In this document: positions 8,596 to 17,693 of the stretch, in pieces
How positions within the stretch are numbered: position 1 is the stretch's first letter
How the letters are laid out: every line of letters starts with the position of its first letter
Assembly (NCBI GenBank): GCA_964493695.1
Contig: CAZBPG010000011.1
Span: 1 to 61,367 of the forward strand
Direction of reading: 5' to 3'
DNA: 61,367 bases
From: Bog-950 sp964493695
GTDB taxonomy: Bacteria > Bacteroidota > Bacteroidia > Chitinophagales > LD1
Translations under genes and position numbers: made by a program
The notes under the pieces: model-generated
Databases searched by the model: none
Seen by the model: the letters and a program-made list of their open reading frames with translations, nothing else
Told to the model about the DNA's origin: nothing

Positions 8596-9705
8596 ATGAC
8601 AAAACCCTTCTCTCCTGTTCCCGCTGTTTTATTGTTAGCTGACGGAACTGTTTTTCACGGCAAATCGCTCGGCAAAATCGGAACCACTTCCGGTGAAATC
8701 TGTTTCAACACTTCTATGACCGGCTACCAGGAAATTTTTACTGACCCGAGTTATTACGGCCAGATGATAATTATGACCAACGACCATATTGGTAACTACG
8801 GAGTAAAAGCGGATGAGGTAGAATCGAAGACAGTGAAAATTGCAGGAGCAATTTTCAAGAAGTATTCAGCACAGAATTACTCGCGCATCAGCGGGGAAAG
8901 TTCATTGCAGGATTGGTTTGAAAAAAATAACACCGTTGGAATTTCGGATGTAGATACCCGTGCGCTGACTATTCATGTGCGCAAAAACGGAGCTATGAAC
9001 TGCATTATCAGTTCTGAAACTACCGATATACAGATTCTGAAAAAGAAACTGAGCGAAGTGCCGAGCATGGATGGTTTGGACTTAGCTGTAAAAGTAACTA
9101 CGAGTGAATCCTACTTTTATGGCGATGAAAAAGCCAAACTGCGCGTAGCGGTTTTAGATTGCGGTATAAAAGAAAACATTCTCAAGTGCATGACTGACCG
9201 CGGCATTTATGCCAAGGTGTTTAACGCTAAAACTTCTTTTAAAGAGATGGAAGCGTTTAAACCGAACGGCTATTTTGTTTCCAACGGTCCCGGTGACCCT
9301 GCTCCGATGGACTACGCTATAAAAACGGTAAAAGAAATTCAGGAAGCAAACAAACCTTTGTTTGGAATTTGTTTGGGCCATCAGTTACTCGCGCTTGCCA
9401 ACGATATTCCTACACACAAAATGCACCACGGCCATCGCGGAGCAAACCATCCGGTGAAGAATCTGGTAACCGGTTTGAGTGAAATCACTTCGCAAAACCA
9501 CGGTTTTGAAGTTTCGAGAGAAGCCATTGAAAAATCGAAGACAGTGGAAGTAACCCACGTGAACCTGAACGATAACACGATTGAGGGAATCCGCATTAAA
9601 GGAAAGAAAGCATTCAGTGTTCAGTATCACCCGGAAAGTTCGCCCGGTCCTCACGATTCACGTTATTTGTTCGATGATTTTATAGTGTCTATGAATTCAA
9701 ACTAA
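8596..9705 (+). CDS. carA: Carbamoyl-phosphate synthase small (glutaminase) subunit
   Basis: The product has 369 aa. CarA hydrolyses glutamine and passes ammonia to CarB for carbamoyl phosphate, a precursor of pyrimidines and arginine. The N-terminal CPSase_sm_chain domain begins PAVLLLADGTVFHGKS. The C-terminal class I glutamine amidotransferase has the nucleophile C259 (FGICLGHQ) and the His/Glu pair H345 and E347 (QYHPESSPGPHD). ATG at 8596 fits the family start. carB is not in the window. A lipoprotein gene follows after 3 bases, probably in the same transcript. Confidence 0.97.
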   Translation: MTKPFSPVPAVLLLADGTVFHGKSLGKIGTTSGEICFNTSMTGYQEIFTDPSYYGQMIIMTNDHIGNYGVKADEVESKTVKIAGAIFKKYSAQNYSRISGESSLQDWFEKNNTVGISDVDTRALTIHVRKNGAMNCIISSETTDIQILKKKLSEVPSMDGLDLAVKVTTSESYFYGDEKAKLRVAVLDCGIKENILKCMTDRGIYAKVFNAKTSFKEMEAFKPNGYFVSNGPGDPAPMDYAIKTVKEIQEANKPLFGICLGHQLLALANDIPTHKMHHGHRGANHPVKNLVTGLSEITSQNHGFEVSREAIEKSKTVEVTHVNLNDNTIEGIRIKGKKAFSVQYHPESSPGPHDSRYLFDDFIVSMNSN

Positions 9706-9708
9706 GCA

Positions 9709-10122
9709 ATGAGGAATTTTCTGTTTCCTGTTTCTTGTTTTTTGTTTCTTGTCTCCTGTCAGAATAACTCAAATCAAATTCCCGTTGTTGGCAGTTTAGA
9801 TACTATGGCTATTGCCTTAGATACCAATATGCAGAAAGGCTTTGAAAGTTCTTACGAGTTTCATAAGACCTTAACTGTTCACGAAAAATTAGTGTACGAT
9901 GTGGTGGGTTACGGTGGCTCTTCTTCAGCAGGAGAATACGCTATTCTTCGCAGAGGTGCCGATAACAAGGCCGATACCATGATGAAGGGAAGACGGGATG
10001 GAATTATTGCTGATGCCTTTTTAGCTGATTCAAACAAGAACGAGAAGGAAGAAGTTTATGTAGTTGTTCAAAATCCGTCTAATACTTCGGAGATAAAAAC
10101 AGTGAGGTATGAAACGAAATAA
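9709..10122 (+). CDS. Small hypothetical lipoprotein
   Basis: The product has 137 aa. The N-terminus is a lipoprotein signal: hydrophobic FLFPVSCFLFLVSC, with a lipobox ending LVSC at C17. The mature part is soluble (SLDTMAIALDTNMQKGFESS, then VYVVVQNPSNTSEI). I do not recognise the family. It starts 3 bases after carA, so it is probably cotranscribed; this does not link it to pyrimidine synthesis. Confidence 0.8.
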   Translation: MRNFLFPVSCFLFLVSCQNNSNQIPVVGSLDTMAIALDTNMQKGFESSYEFHKTLTVHEKLVYDVVGYGGSSSAGEYAILRRGADNKADTMMKGRRDGIIADAFLADSNKNEKEEVYVVVQNPSNTSEIKTVRYETK

Positions 10123-10187
10123 ATAGGCGGTCATTATTTATGTTCGTCCCGAAATCAAAAAATCATTCAATCATTTAATCATAGTCC

Positions 10188-11477
10188 ATGGCACAGATAC
10201 AAAAAATACACGCAAGACAGGTTCTTGACAGCAGAGGAAACCCAACTGTAGAAGTTGATGTAATCACCAGCAACGGAACGCTTGGAAGAGCTATTGTTCC
10301 TTCCGGGGCTTCTACCGGTCAGCACGAAGCAGTGGAATTGCGCGATGGCGATAAGAAAAAATATTTAGGCAAAGGGGTGCTGAAGGCAGTCAACAACATC
10401 AATACATCTATTGCTAAAGAAATTGAAGGGTTGAATGTGTTTGAGCAAAACGCCATTGACCAAATAATGATTTTGCTGGATGGAACGCCTAACAAAGCTA
10501 AACTCGGGGCAAATGCTATCCTCGCAGTTTCTCTTGCTACTGCAAAAGCAGCAGCTGAAGAATTAGGAATGCCGCTTTACCGTTACGTTGGAGGAGTTAA
10601 TGCAAACACACTTCCAATTCCTTTGATGAATATTTTGAACGGAGGTGCCCATGCCGATAACAAAATAGATTTTCAGGAATTTATGATTGTGCCTACCGGT
10701 GCCGATACTTTCAGCGATGCACTGCGTATGGGCGTAGAAGTTTTTCATCATCTGAAAGGTGTTTTGAAGAAGAAAAAATATTCCACCAACGTAGGCGATG
10801 AAGGGGGCTTTGCACCTGAAATAGGCAGTAATGAAGAAGCGATTGAAACGGTGCTTGCTGCTATTGAGGCAGCCGGTTATAAACCGGGCAAAGATATTTC
10901 GATTGCTATGGATGCCGCCAGCACCGAGTTTTACGATGCAAAGGCGAAGGTTTATCACTTTCATAAAAGCAACGGCAAAAAGCTGAAGAGCGAAGAGATG
11001 GTGGACTACTGGGTGAACTGGTGCAAGAAATATCCGATTGTTTCTATTGAAGATGGCATGGCGGAAGACGATTGGAAAGGATGGAAACTGCTGACAGATA
11101 AAGTTGGAAGTAAAGTTCAGTTGGTAGGTGATGATTTATTTGTAACCAATGTAACCCGCCTGCAACAAGGTATTGATACCAATACCGCCAATTCAATTTT
11201 AGTAAAGGTGAATCAAATCGGCTCGCTTACTGAAACGATTAATGCAGTTACACTTGCACACCGCAATTCGTATACATCTGTTATGAGCCACCGCAGTGGT
11301 GAAACGGAGGATGTTACCATAGCTGACTTAGCCGTTGCACTCAATTGCGGACAAATTAAGACCGGTTCTGCATCGCGCACAGACCGTATCGCAAAATACA
11401 ATCAACTCCTTCGCATTGAAGAAGAACTCGGGCCAATGGCCTGCTATCCGGGAAGGAAGTTTAAGTATTTGAAGTAG
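10188..11477 (+). CDS. eno: Enolase
   Basis: The product has 429 aa, normal for the family. It converts 2-phosphoglycerate to phosphoenolpyruvate in glycolysis. Visible signatures are the N-terminal ILDSRGNPTVEVDV-type motif, the substrate loop SGASTGQHEA, the acid residue in VGDEGGFAPE, the catalytic lysine in SILVKVNQIGS and the SHRSGETED motif. The start ATGGCACAG at 10188 is preceded by a solo AATCATAG-type repeat. A strong terminator follows. In this neighbourhood eno precedes a FtsB/DivIC-like gene with one membrane gene between them. Confidence 0.98.
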   Translation: MAQIQKIHARQVLDSRGNPTVEVDVITSNGTLGRAIVPSGASTGQHEAVELRDGDKKKYLGKGVLKAVNNINTSIAKEIEGLNVFEQNAIDQIMILLDGTPNKAKLGANAILAVSLATAKAAAEELGMPLYRYVGGVNANTLPIPLMNILNGGAHADNKIDFQEFMIVPTGADTFSDALRMGVEVFHHLKGVLKKKKYSTNVGDEGGFAPEIGSNEEAIETVLAAIEAAGYKPGKDISIAMDAASTEFYDAKAKVYHFHKSNGKKLKSEEMVDYWVNWCKKYPIVSIEDGMAEDDWKGWKLLTDKVGSKVQLVGDDLFVTNVTRLQQGIDTNTANSILVKVNQIGSLTETINAVTLAHRNSYTSVMSHRSGETEDVTIADLAVALNCGQIKTGSASRTDRIAKYNQLLRIEEELGPMACYPGRKFKYLK

Positions 11478-11483
11478 GTAAAC

Positions 11484-11520
11484 TTAAGCCGATGCTAACA
11501 ACACCATCGGCTTAAAACTT
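11484..11520 (+). terminator. Intrinsic terminator of eno
   Basis: TTAAGCCGATG (11484-11494) and CATCGGCTTAA (11505-11515) form an 11-bp perfect stem, followed by AACTTTTACTTT. Confidence 0.85.
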
Positions 11521-11534
11521 TTACTTTAGTTGTA

Positions 11535-12842
11535 ATGATAAAAGAAATACTTCTCACGCTTTTCTATCTGTTGTTTTTTAACTTTCTCATCTACCGGTTT
11601 AAAAAGTTTCAGTTTAAAACTTTTAAACCCTTTGTAACTCACCTGCTGTTTAACTTAAAATTCGTTGTAGGGATTTTCATTTGGTTCATCTATACTTTCT
11701 ATTATAAAGATGTGCAGAACAATGACGTACATAAATTTTATACAGATGCACTTGTCCTTCACCAAACAGCCTCGAAAAACCCGAAAGCATTTCTTCAGTT
11801 AATGGTAAGAGATAACGGAACGTGGGATGAATACACCGCGCCAATGAAAAACTGGAAAAGAAATTTTGACGAAGCTCCGTTTAATGAGAACCAAACAATC
11901 ATCCGGCTGAATGCCTTGTTGATGTTTGTGTCATTTAAAACATACTTCGTTCACATTCTGTTTTTTTGTTTCTTCTCTCTGCTTGGCTGGATATTGCTTA
12001 CCAACGCAATTTTAAGTTTTACCGATGGTCGAAATGCCGTTCTTACTCTTCCTGTTTTATTTCTTCCTTCTGTTTTATTCTGGACGAGTGGAGTTATGAA
12101 AGAGCCGTTATTGGTTCTTGGATTAGGTTTAGTCATCTCCGGTATTTTGGATTACGGATTGCGGATTGTGGATTTAAAAAACAGCACCAAAATTTTCTTT
12201 GGTGTCACGATAATCCTACTAACTAAATTCTTTGTTCTTGCCTGTTTACTTCCTGCGCTTATTGCTTTTCTACTGTTTAGGAAGAGAGAGAATTTAAAAT
12301 TTGTTCTGTTGAAATATGCAGGGGTTTTTACACTATGTACTGTTCTGTTGTTTGGCATCCATTCCATCATTCCATCCGTCCATCCAATACAAATGCTGAT
12401 GAACAAGCAAACCAACTCCATCAAAGAAGCGGAGTATTTTAAAGCGGGCAGCAGAATTGAAATTCCGAAACTAACTGCCGATCCGGGCTCTGTATTAAAA
12501 GTTGCACCTGTGGGAGTTTGGAACACGATTGTTCGTCCTTATGTGTCGGATATCAAAAATGTAATGATGCTGGCAAGTGCGGCTGAAAATTTCTTTGTTA
12601 TTCCTTTTCTTATCACCTGTATCACATTCGTAAACTGGCGAAAACAGGAAAACCTGAATCTGTTTTTATTTCTGTTCGCTTTCTCATTTGCCTACTTTGC
12701 CCTTGTGGGCATGTGTACACCGGTGCTTGGCAATTTAGTTCGGTATAAAACTCCCTTACTTCCGTTGTTTATGCTTGCATTTATTGTAAGAGTAAGCCCG
12801 CATTACGTGGCAGATAGTTTGAGTTTTGTGTTGCGGAAATAA
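11535..12842 (+). CDS. Polytopic inner-membrane protein, possibly GT-C glycosyltransferase-like
   Basis: The product has 435 aa with about nine to ten hydrophobic segments. A soluble loop lies at about residues 60-125 (DVHKFYTDALVLHQTASKNP). The layout, with an early acidic/His loop and later FWTSGVMKEPLLVLGLG, recalls GT-C-type or EpsG-like polymer membrane proteins, but no diagnostic motif is certain. It starts 20 bp after the eno terminator, so it should have its own promoter. It is followed after about 110 bp by the FtsB/DivIC-like gene. Confidence 0.65.
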   Translation: MIKEILLTLFYLLFFNFLIYRFKKFQFKTFKPFVTHLLFNLKFVVGIFIWFIYTFYYKDVQNNDVHKFYTDALVLHQTASKNPKAFLQLMVRDNGTWDEYTAPMKNWKRNFDEAPFNENQTIIRLNALLMFVSFKTYFVHILFFCFFSLLGWILLTNAILSFTDGRNAVLTLPVLFLPSVLFWTSGVMKEPLLVLGLGLVISGILDYGLRIVDLKNSTKIFFGVTIILLTKFFVLACLLPALIAFLLFRKRENLKFVLLKYAGVFTLCTVLLFGIHSIIPSVHPIQMLMNKQTNSIKEAEYFKAGSRIEIPKLTADPGSVLKVAPVGVWNTIVRPYVSDIKNVMMLASAAENFFVIPFLITCITFVNWRKQENLNLFLFLFAFSFAYFALVGMCTPVLGNLVRYKTPLLPLFMLAFIVRVSPHYVADSLSFVLRK

Positions 12843-12955
12843 AATAATGTGGTTAAGTCCCCTTTGGAGATTTAGTTGTTTGTCTTCTTTACAATACCCC
12901 TGTGCAAATCGTTTTCATTCAATACAGTTCTTTCTTTCCAAATTAGCTTTCGCTT

Positions 12956-13270
12956 ATGTGGAAGAACTTTCAAAAGAAAATTTCAAAACTACCGTGGTGG
13001 ATGACTAATCCTTTTTTCATTGCCGCCATTGCGTTTTCCATATGGATGACTTTTTTTGATGAAAGCAATCTCATCACCCAATACAGAAAGCACAGGGAAC
13101 TTTCTGATTTGTTGGAGAAAAGAAAATTTTATCGCGACCAAATAAAAGAAACTGATAAAGCTGTTGCAGAGTTAACCACTAACCCGGCCACGCAGGAAAA
13201 ATTCGCCCGTGAACATTACTGGATGAAACGCGACAACGAAGATGTTTTTGTAATCGTTCCTGAAAAATAA
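12956..13270 (+). CDS. Septum formation initiator family (FtsB/DivIC-like) protein
   Basis: The product has 104 aa. It has a short cytosolic N-terminus, one membrane segment (about residues 18-36, PFFIAAIAFSIWMTFF), then a coiled coil (HRELSDLLEKRKFYRDQIKE) and the family's REHYWMKRDNEDVFVIVPE end. FtsB/DivIC proteins are bitopic divisome components that bridge early and late cell-division proteins. The order eno then septum initiator is common in Bacteroidota. The methyltransferase gene follows after 22 bp. Confidence 0.9.
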   Translation: MWKNFQKKISKLPWWMTNPFFIAAIAFSIWMTFFDESNLITQYRKHRELSDLLEKRKFYRDQIKETDKAVAELTTNPATQEKFAREHYWMKRDNEDVFVIVPEK

Positions 13271-13292
13271 GGGCAACGATTATATTCACTGC

Positions 13293-14192
13293 ATGATTCT
13301 TTCTCTTACTCCTGCCGATTTTCCCGATTACGAGTTAATTGACTGCGGAAATTTCCTGAAACTCGAACGCTTCGGAACGACCGTTACTATTCGCCCTGAA
13401 CCACAAGCTGTGTGGGATGCAAGTATGAATGTGAATGAATGGGAAAAGCGTGCGCATGTAAAATTTGTTCCTAAATCTTCTTCGAGCGGAGAATGGGTGA
13501 AACTTAAAAATGTAAGCGACCGGTGGAGTATTAAATGCAAAGTCGGCAGCCGGCAGTCGGCAGTCGGTAGTGAGATACAGTTTCGCCTGGGTTTAACTTC
13601 TTTCAAACATGTAGGTGTTTTTCCGGAGCAAGCCGTTAACTGGAATTACATTTTCAATGCAGTGAAACAACTAAAAACAAATGAGCCGAAGTTTCTAAAT
13701 CTGTTTGCTTACACCGGTGGTGCTTCACTGGCAGCAAGAGCAGCCGGTGCCGATACAACACACCTTGATTCTATTAAACAGGTAGTTACCTGGGCTAAAG
13801 AAAACATGGAATTGAGCAAACTCAGTAACATACGCTGGCTAGTTGAAGATGCCTTGAAGTTCGTTAAACGCGAGGTTAAACGCGGCAATAAATATCACGG
13901 TATTATTCTCGATCCGCCAGCCTTCGGGCACGGACCCGATGGTGAGAAATGGAAACTGGAAGACAACATTAACGAGATGATGAAAAATGTTTTGCAGTTA
14001 CTTAACGATGAAGAACATTTTCTTATCCTGAACGCTTACTCACTCGGATTCTCTTCACTGATATTAGAGAACCTAGTGCAACAAAGATTTAAAGCTGAAA
14101 ATTTAGAGGTAGGAGAATTGTATCTTCAAGACAGTTTCAAAAAGAAACTTCCTCTTGGAGCATTTGCCCGTTTCAGAAAAACCGGAAAGTAA
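13293..14192 (+). CDS. Class I SAM-dependent RNA methyltransferase (RlmI/RlmK-like)
   Basis: The product has 299 aa. A small N-terminal beta domain is followed by a Rossmann methyltransferase: the SAM loop LNLFAYTGGASLAARAAG lies near residue 135 and the catalytic-type motif LDPPAFGHGP near residue 206. The architecture resembles 23S rRNA methyltransferases of the RlmI/RlmK group, but the exact target is unknown. Residues 84-93 (VGSRQSAVGS) are encoded by a run of four GTCGGCA-type heptamers, an insertion of intergenic-type repeat into the gene. The gene ends 2 bp from the convergent marR gene. Confidence 0.85.
   Translation: MILSLTPADFPDYELIDCGNFLKLERFGTTVTIRPEPQAVWDASMNVNEWEKRAHVKFVPKSSSSGEWVKLKNVSDRWSIKCKVGSRQSAVGSEIQFRLGLTSFKHVGVFPEQAVNWNYIFNAVKQLKTNEPKFLNLFAYTGGASLAARAAGADTTHLDSIKQVVTWAKENMELSKLSNIRWLVEDALKFVKREVKRGNKYHGIILDPPAFGHGPDGEKWKLEDNINEMMKNVLQLLNDEEHFLILNAYSLGFSSLILENLVQQRFKAENLEVGELYLQDSFKKKLPLGAFARFRKTGK
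13542..13569 (+). repeat. Heptamer repeat (GTCGGCA)4 inside a coding region
   Basis: GTCGGCA, GCCGGCA, GTCGGCA and GTCGGTA stand in exact 7-bp phase. It is translated within the methyltransferase, between the N-terminal and catalytic domains. Related GTAGGCA heptamers lie at 2430-2457. Confidence 0.9.
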
Positions 14193-14194
14193 AT

Positions 14195-14659
14195 CTACTC
14201 TACAAGAGCATCAATCATTTTGCCTATCAGCCGGCTTAGCTCTTTCGCTTCTTTTTGTGTAAGATACTTTGTTGGTATATCTGTTTTTTCTTCATGAGCA
14301 TCAATCTCTGCCAGCACATCCAATCCCTTTTGTGTTATCTGAACATCTACCGCTCTCCGGTCAAGTTTATTTACAACTCTTTCCACAAAACCGGCTTTAC
14401 GCAACCGTTCCACTATTCGGGAGGCATCACTCATTTTATCCATCATCCTTTCGCGAATCAAATTTACAGTGGCCGGTTTAGGATGCTGCCCGCGCAAAAT
14501 TCTTAATGCATTATACTGTTGTGAAGTAAGTTTATACTGGCAGAAAAAATTTTCGTGAAAACTGTTTAATACGTTGGCGGTGTATAGCACACTAATAATC
14601 GCTTTATGCTTTTCATCTCTAAACTTAGTTTGCTTTATCAACTGCTCTATCGAGGGCAT
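14195..14659 (-). CDS. MarR family transcriptional regulator
   Basis: The product has 154 aa. A winged helix-turn-helix follows LTSQQYNALRILRGQ, with the recognition helix around DASRIVERLRKAGFVER and the wing at NKLDRRAVDVQITQKG. This is the standard MarR layout with dimerisation helices at both ends. MarR proteins usually repress adjacent or own genes and respond to small ligands. The nearest divergent gene is the DUF423 membrane protein at 14823, which could be a target. No operator was identified in the 163-bp divergent region. Confidence 0.92.
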   Translation of the reverse strand: MPSIEQLIKQTKFRDEKHKAIISVLYTANVLNSFHENFFCQYKLTSQQYNALRILRGQHPKPATVNLIRERMMDKMSDASRIVERLRKAGFVERVVNKLDRRAVDVQITQKGLDVLAEIDAHEEKTDIPTKYLTQKEAKELSRLIGKMIDALVE

Positions 14660-14822
14660 AATTCTCCGGTTTTTGTAAAAGTAAAAAAGTACTATAACTG
14701 GCTTTCTGCTCTAAGTTAACCACTTTTTCATATTACAGATAACGATGCTGTTTAATTTCCGGCAAACCTGAAAACTATTTTCGTTTACTTCGCACCATTA
14801 TGTTCATCATAAACCGTGTATT

Positions 14823-15209
14823 TTGCAAAAAGGGTTTTTAATAGCTGCATCATTGGCAGGTTTAACTGCCGTAGTTTTAGGAGCGTTCGGGGCACATGCT
14901 TTACGTCCGTTACTTGACACATATCAGCAAACTATCTGGGATAAGGGAGTTCAATACCAAATCTATCATGCTCTTGCCATATTTGCCTGCTCCATGTATT
15001 TGAAAAACGAGTATTCGGTCTTGATTCGTAATGCCGGTGTTTGTTTTATTCTCGGTATACTTTGTTTTTCCGGTTCACTATATCTCCTTGCTACGCGCGA
15101 ACTCACAAACATTCCGGCTATTGTAGTCGGGCCGGTCACTCCTGTAGGTGGTTTCTTTTTTATTGCAGGATGGGGATTGATATTGGTACAGGCTGTTAAG
15201 AAGAATTGA
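14823..15209 (+). CDS. DUF423 family membrane protein
   Basis: The product has 128 aa with four hydrophobic segments. It shows the family's AFGAHALRPLL motif near residue 25, QYQIYHALAIF in the second segment and GPVTPVGGFFFIAGW near the C-terminus. The start is TTG at 14823 (MQKGFLIAASLAG); no ATG fits better. The function of DUF423 proteins is unknown. It is divergent from the MarR gene and separated from the OmpA gene by a bidirectional terminator. Confidence 0.92.
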   Translation: MQKGFLIAASLAGLTAVVLGAFGAHALRPLLDTYQQTIWDKGVQYQIYHALAIFACSMYLKNEYSVLIRNAGVCFILGILCFSGSLYLLATRELTNIPAIVVGPVTPVGGFFFIAGWGLILVQAVKKN

Positions 15210-15213
15210 AAAC

Positions 15214-15244
15214 AAAAAAGGCATCCCGAAGAGATGCCTTTTTT
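15214..15244. terminator. Bidirectional terminator between DUF423 and ompA-type gene
   Basis: AAAAAAGGCATC (15214-15225) and GATGCCTTTTTT (15233-15244) form a perfect stem with A and T tracts on both sides, between two convergent genes. Confidence 0.93.
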
Positions 15245-15262
15245 GTTTTATCAATCAGGAAA

Positions 15263-17593
15263 TTACTGTGCCTTTTTAATTCCGGTAATCTTAAACTCTG
15301 TTCTCCGGTTGATTGCCCTTCCTGCCGGGTCATCTTTACCGTCTTCTGTCGTATTAGGAACCTTCGGCAAACTTTCACCATAACCTTTCGCGACCATTCT
15401 ATCCTTGGTAACTCCTTTGGTTATAAGATAACTTACACAACTTTCTGCACGAGCCTGAGAAAGTTTCTGATTGGCCGCATCTGAACCAATTGCATCTGTA
15501 TGCGAACTCAATTCAATAATAAAAGCTGGGTTCTCTACAAGAATCTGGTAAAGGTTATCCAACACTGCTTTTGAATTTTCTGTGAGAGTAGATTTTCCAA
15601 ACTCATACAATACATTTTGTAAAGTGTAAGTTTTGTTCAGTTCTAGTTTAGCAATACTGATGTCTTTACGAATAGTATCAATCTGACCTAAACCTGAAGT
15701 ACTCAAGTCAATAGTTTTTGTAAAATATTCGTCCTTGCGGAGCACAATTTTATAGTTCTTGTTAATGTCTACATCAAAATAGTAATTAGGATCGCTCTTC
15801 ATGTAATAAGCAGTTTTTTCCATGCCATTAGGAAACACTTCAATTAACTGTACACTCACACCTGCTAATGGTGCGCCATTAGATTCTTCGCTTATCAAAC
15901 CCTTCACCGTATACATTGCTTTGCGTATAACAATGTTATTGGTTATAGTATCCTCACCCGGTAACCCTTTTGTGGTTACGTTTTCAATTTTGGGTTGAAA
16001 TCCTTCTCTTATTACCTCTACTACATAATCTGTTTCGGGATTAAGTTTAAAGAAATAGTTACCGGTCTCTTTATGTAACGTATCTACAGCCACTAAAACT
16101 TTTGTTCCATCTTCCAGTTTTCTGTAAAGATTAAAAGTTGCTCCTTTCAAAGCCCCACCCTCTGTATCACCTTCCTTAAAGGCTAAGCCCTGAACAGCAT
16201 AACGAAAGTTTGTCCAGTGGAATATATCATCGGATGCAGTCTTGATTCCGTTTAATGGAACACTGCCCTCGCGGTTAGAAACTAAGAAACCATTTGTTTG
16301 GTCACTGCTTCTCGAGTAGTACAAATCGTCAGCACCGGTACTTACCGGATAGCCCACGTGCTGAACCTCGCCCCAACTTAGGTCAGAGTTTTCGGTGCTT
16401 TTGAAAACATCTAAACCACCCAAACCGGGGTGCCCGTTTGAACTGAAATAAAGTGTTTTAGTGCTATCATCATAGAAAGGTGTCCCTTCATCGCCCGATG
16501 TATTGATACCGCCTTTCAAAACTTTGGGACCTTTGTATTCTCCGCTTTGGGTGCGGATGAAATACCAGATATCAAGACCACCTGCTCCGCCTTCTCTGTC
16601 GCTCACAAAGTATACTATCTCCATTCCATCATCCGATTTTTTTACGCTTGGCTGGGTAGAAGTGTATTTTTCTTTCTCGTTAATAGGCTCCGGCAAGCGA
16701 ACTACATTTGAGAAGGAACCTCCTTTAGCGTCAGCAACAAAAAGATTACAAAGTGAGCGGTCATCATCTACCTCTAAACATTTGGTGAAGTAGAACCGGT
16801 TACCCTCGCTGTTAAAAGTACCGTTACCTACTATATAACCATCCTCGTTGATATCCTTGTTGGCAATCGGTGTGCCGGGTCCCCATACTTCTCCTGATTT
16901 AACACTGCGCATTTGCTGGTAAACAGTTTTGGATTTGTTTCCTTCTACAAAAACCAAACTGTTGCCCTCTCCTTTAAGAGAAGAGTAATACAATTCGTTC
17001 TCTCCTATCCCGTAAGGTGATGCTTCTGTATATCCTTTATTTACACCGGGACCTGCATTAAAAATTTTAATCTTCGATTTGGGCGCTGTTTTAGAAAACT
17101 CGCAACCTGCTATTTCCAGAGCAGCAACTTTTTTCAAGTTGTCATTTTCGTTCTTGGGAACATATCGCTTTGAAAACTTGTTCAAATGTTCAATGGCTTC
17201 ATCGTACTTTCCGTTGCGGTGTAACACGGTACCAAACCAATAACCTCCTTCTACAAAGAGTTTCTCATCTTCCTCATCCCATTTTTTCTTGTTGGTTTTT
17301 TCACCAGGCTTAATCTCGTAAAACTTGCGGAAGAAAGTTTCTGCTCCTTCGTAATCACGTGCTCCCAATAGTGACATAGCCAGCCAGTAATTACCGTAGC
17401 GGTTGGCAGAATCCTGACGGACAACATCCTTATAGTACTCGGCTGCCGTATAGTAATATGACTCGGCATAAAACTTATCACCTATTTTTAATTCTGTATT
17501 CAGGTTTTTAGAGCCAACTTTATGCTCCTGGGCAACAGTAATAGTGGTGCTTAATATGAAAGCAAAAACTGTCAGGGTTAAAATCTTCTTCAT
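15263..17593 (-). CDS. OmpA family protein with TPR, PD40 and carboxypeptidase-regulatory-like domains
   Basis: The product has 776 aa with a signal peptide (MKKILTLTVFAFILSTTITVAQ). Domains in order: TPR-like repeats (about 30-160), PD40/WD40-like beta-propeller repeats (about 190-450), beta-sandwich regulatory domains (about 490-640) and a C-terminal OmpA peptidoglycan-binding domain (from about 660; SSHTDAIGSDAANQKLSQARAES). It is probably periplasmic or outer-membrane associated and anchored to peptidoglycan. It lies directly downstream of a PorP/SprF gene, a standard pairing in Bacteroidota linked to T9SS or gliding. A role in secretion or surface attachment is inferred from that pairing. 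Confidence 0.92.
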   Translation of the reverse strand: MKKILTLTVFAFILSTTITVAQEHKVGSKNLNTELKIGDKFYAESYYYTAAEYYKDVVRQDSANRYGNYWLAMSLLGARDYEGAETFFRKFYEIKPGEKTNKKKWDEEDEKLFVEGGYWFGTVLHRNGKYDEAIEHLNKFSKRYVPKNENDNLKKVAALEIAGCEFSKTAPKSKIKIFNAGPGVNKGYTEASPYGIGENELYYSSLKGEGNSLVFVEGNKSKTVYQQMRSVKSGEVWGPGTPIANKDINEDGYIVGNGTFNSEGNRFYFTKCLEVDDDRSLCNLFVADAKGGSFSNVVRLPEPINEKEKYTSTQPSVKKSDDGMEIVYFVSDREGGAGGLDIWYFIRTQSGEYKGPKVLKGGINTSGDEGTPFYDDSTKTLYFSSNGHPGLGGLDVFKSTENSDLSWGEVQHVGYPVSTGADDLYYSRSSDQTNGFLVSNREGSVPLNGIKTASDDIFHWTNFRYAVQGLAFKEGDTEGGALKGATFNLYRKLEDGTKVLVAVDTLHKETGNYFFKLNPETDYVVEVIREGFQPKIENVTTKGLPGEDTITNNIVIRKAMYTVKGLISEESNGAPLAGVSVQLIEVFPNGMEKTAYYMKSDPNYYFDVDINKNYKIVLRKDEYFTKTIDLSTSGLGQIDTIRKDISIAKLELNKTYTLQNVLYEFGKSTLTENSKAVLDNLYQILVENPAFIIELSSHTDAIGSDAANQKLSQARAESCVSYLITKGVTKDRMVAKGYGESLPKVPNTTEDGKDDPAGRAINRRTEFKITGIKKAQ

Positions 17594-17693
17594 GCGGGTT
17601 AATTTTAGTTTTCCTTATTTATTTAAAAAAACCCGCACCGGTGATGCAGGTTTTAATTATCAATTGAAACAAATTTTGTTACGTGTTCAACAA

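Noticed and set aside
10151..10187. Promoter for eno in the AT-rich stretch before its start
   Set aside because: The stretch is an AATCATAG-type repeat and contains no TAnnTTTG box at a usable distance.
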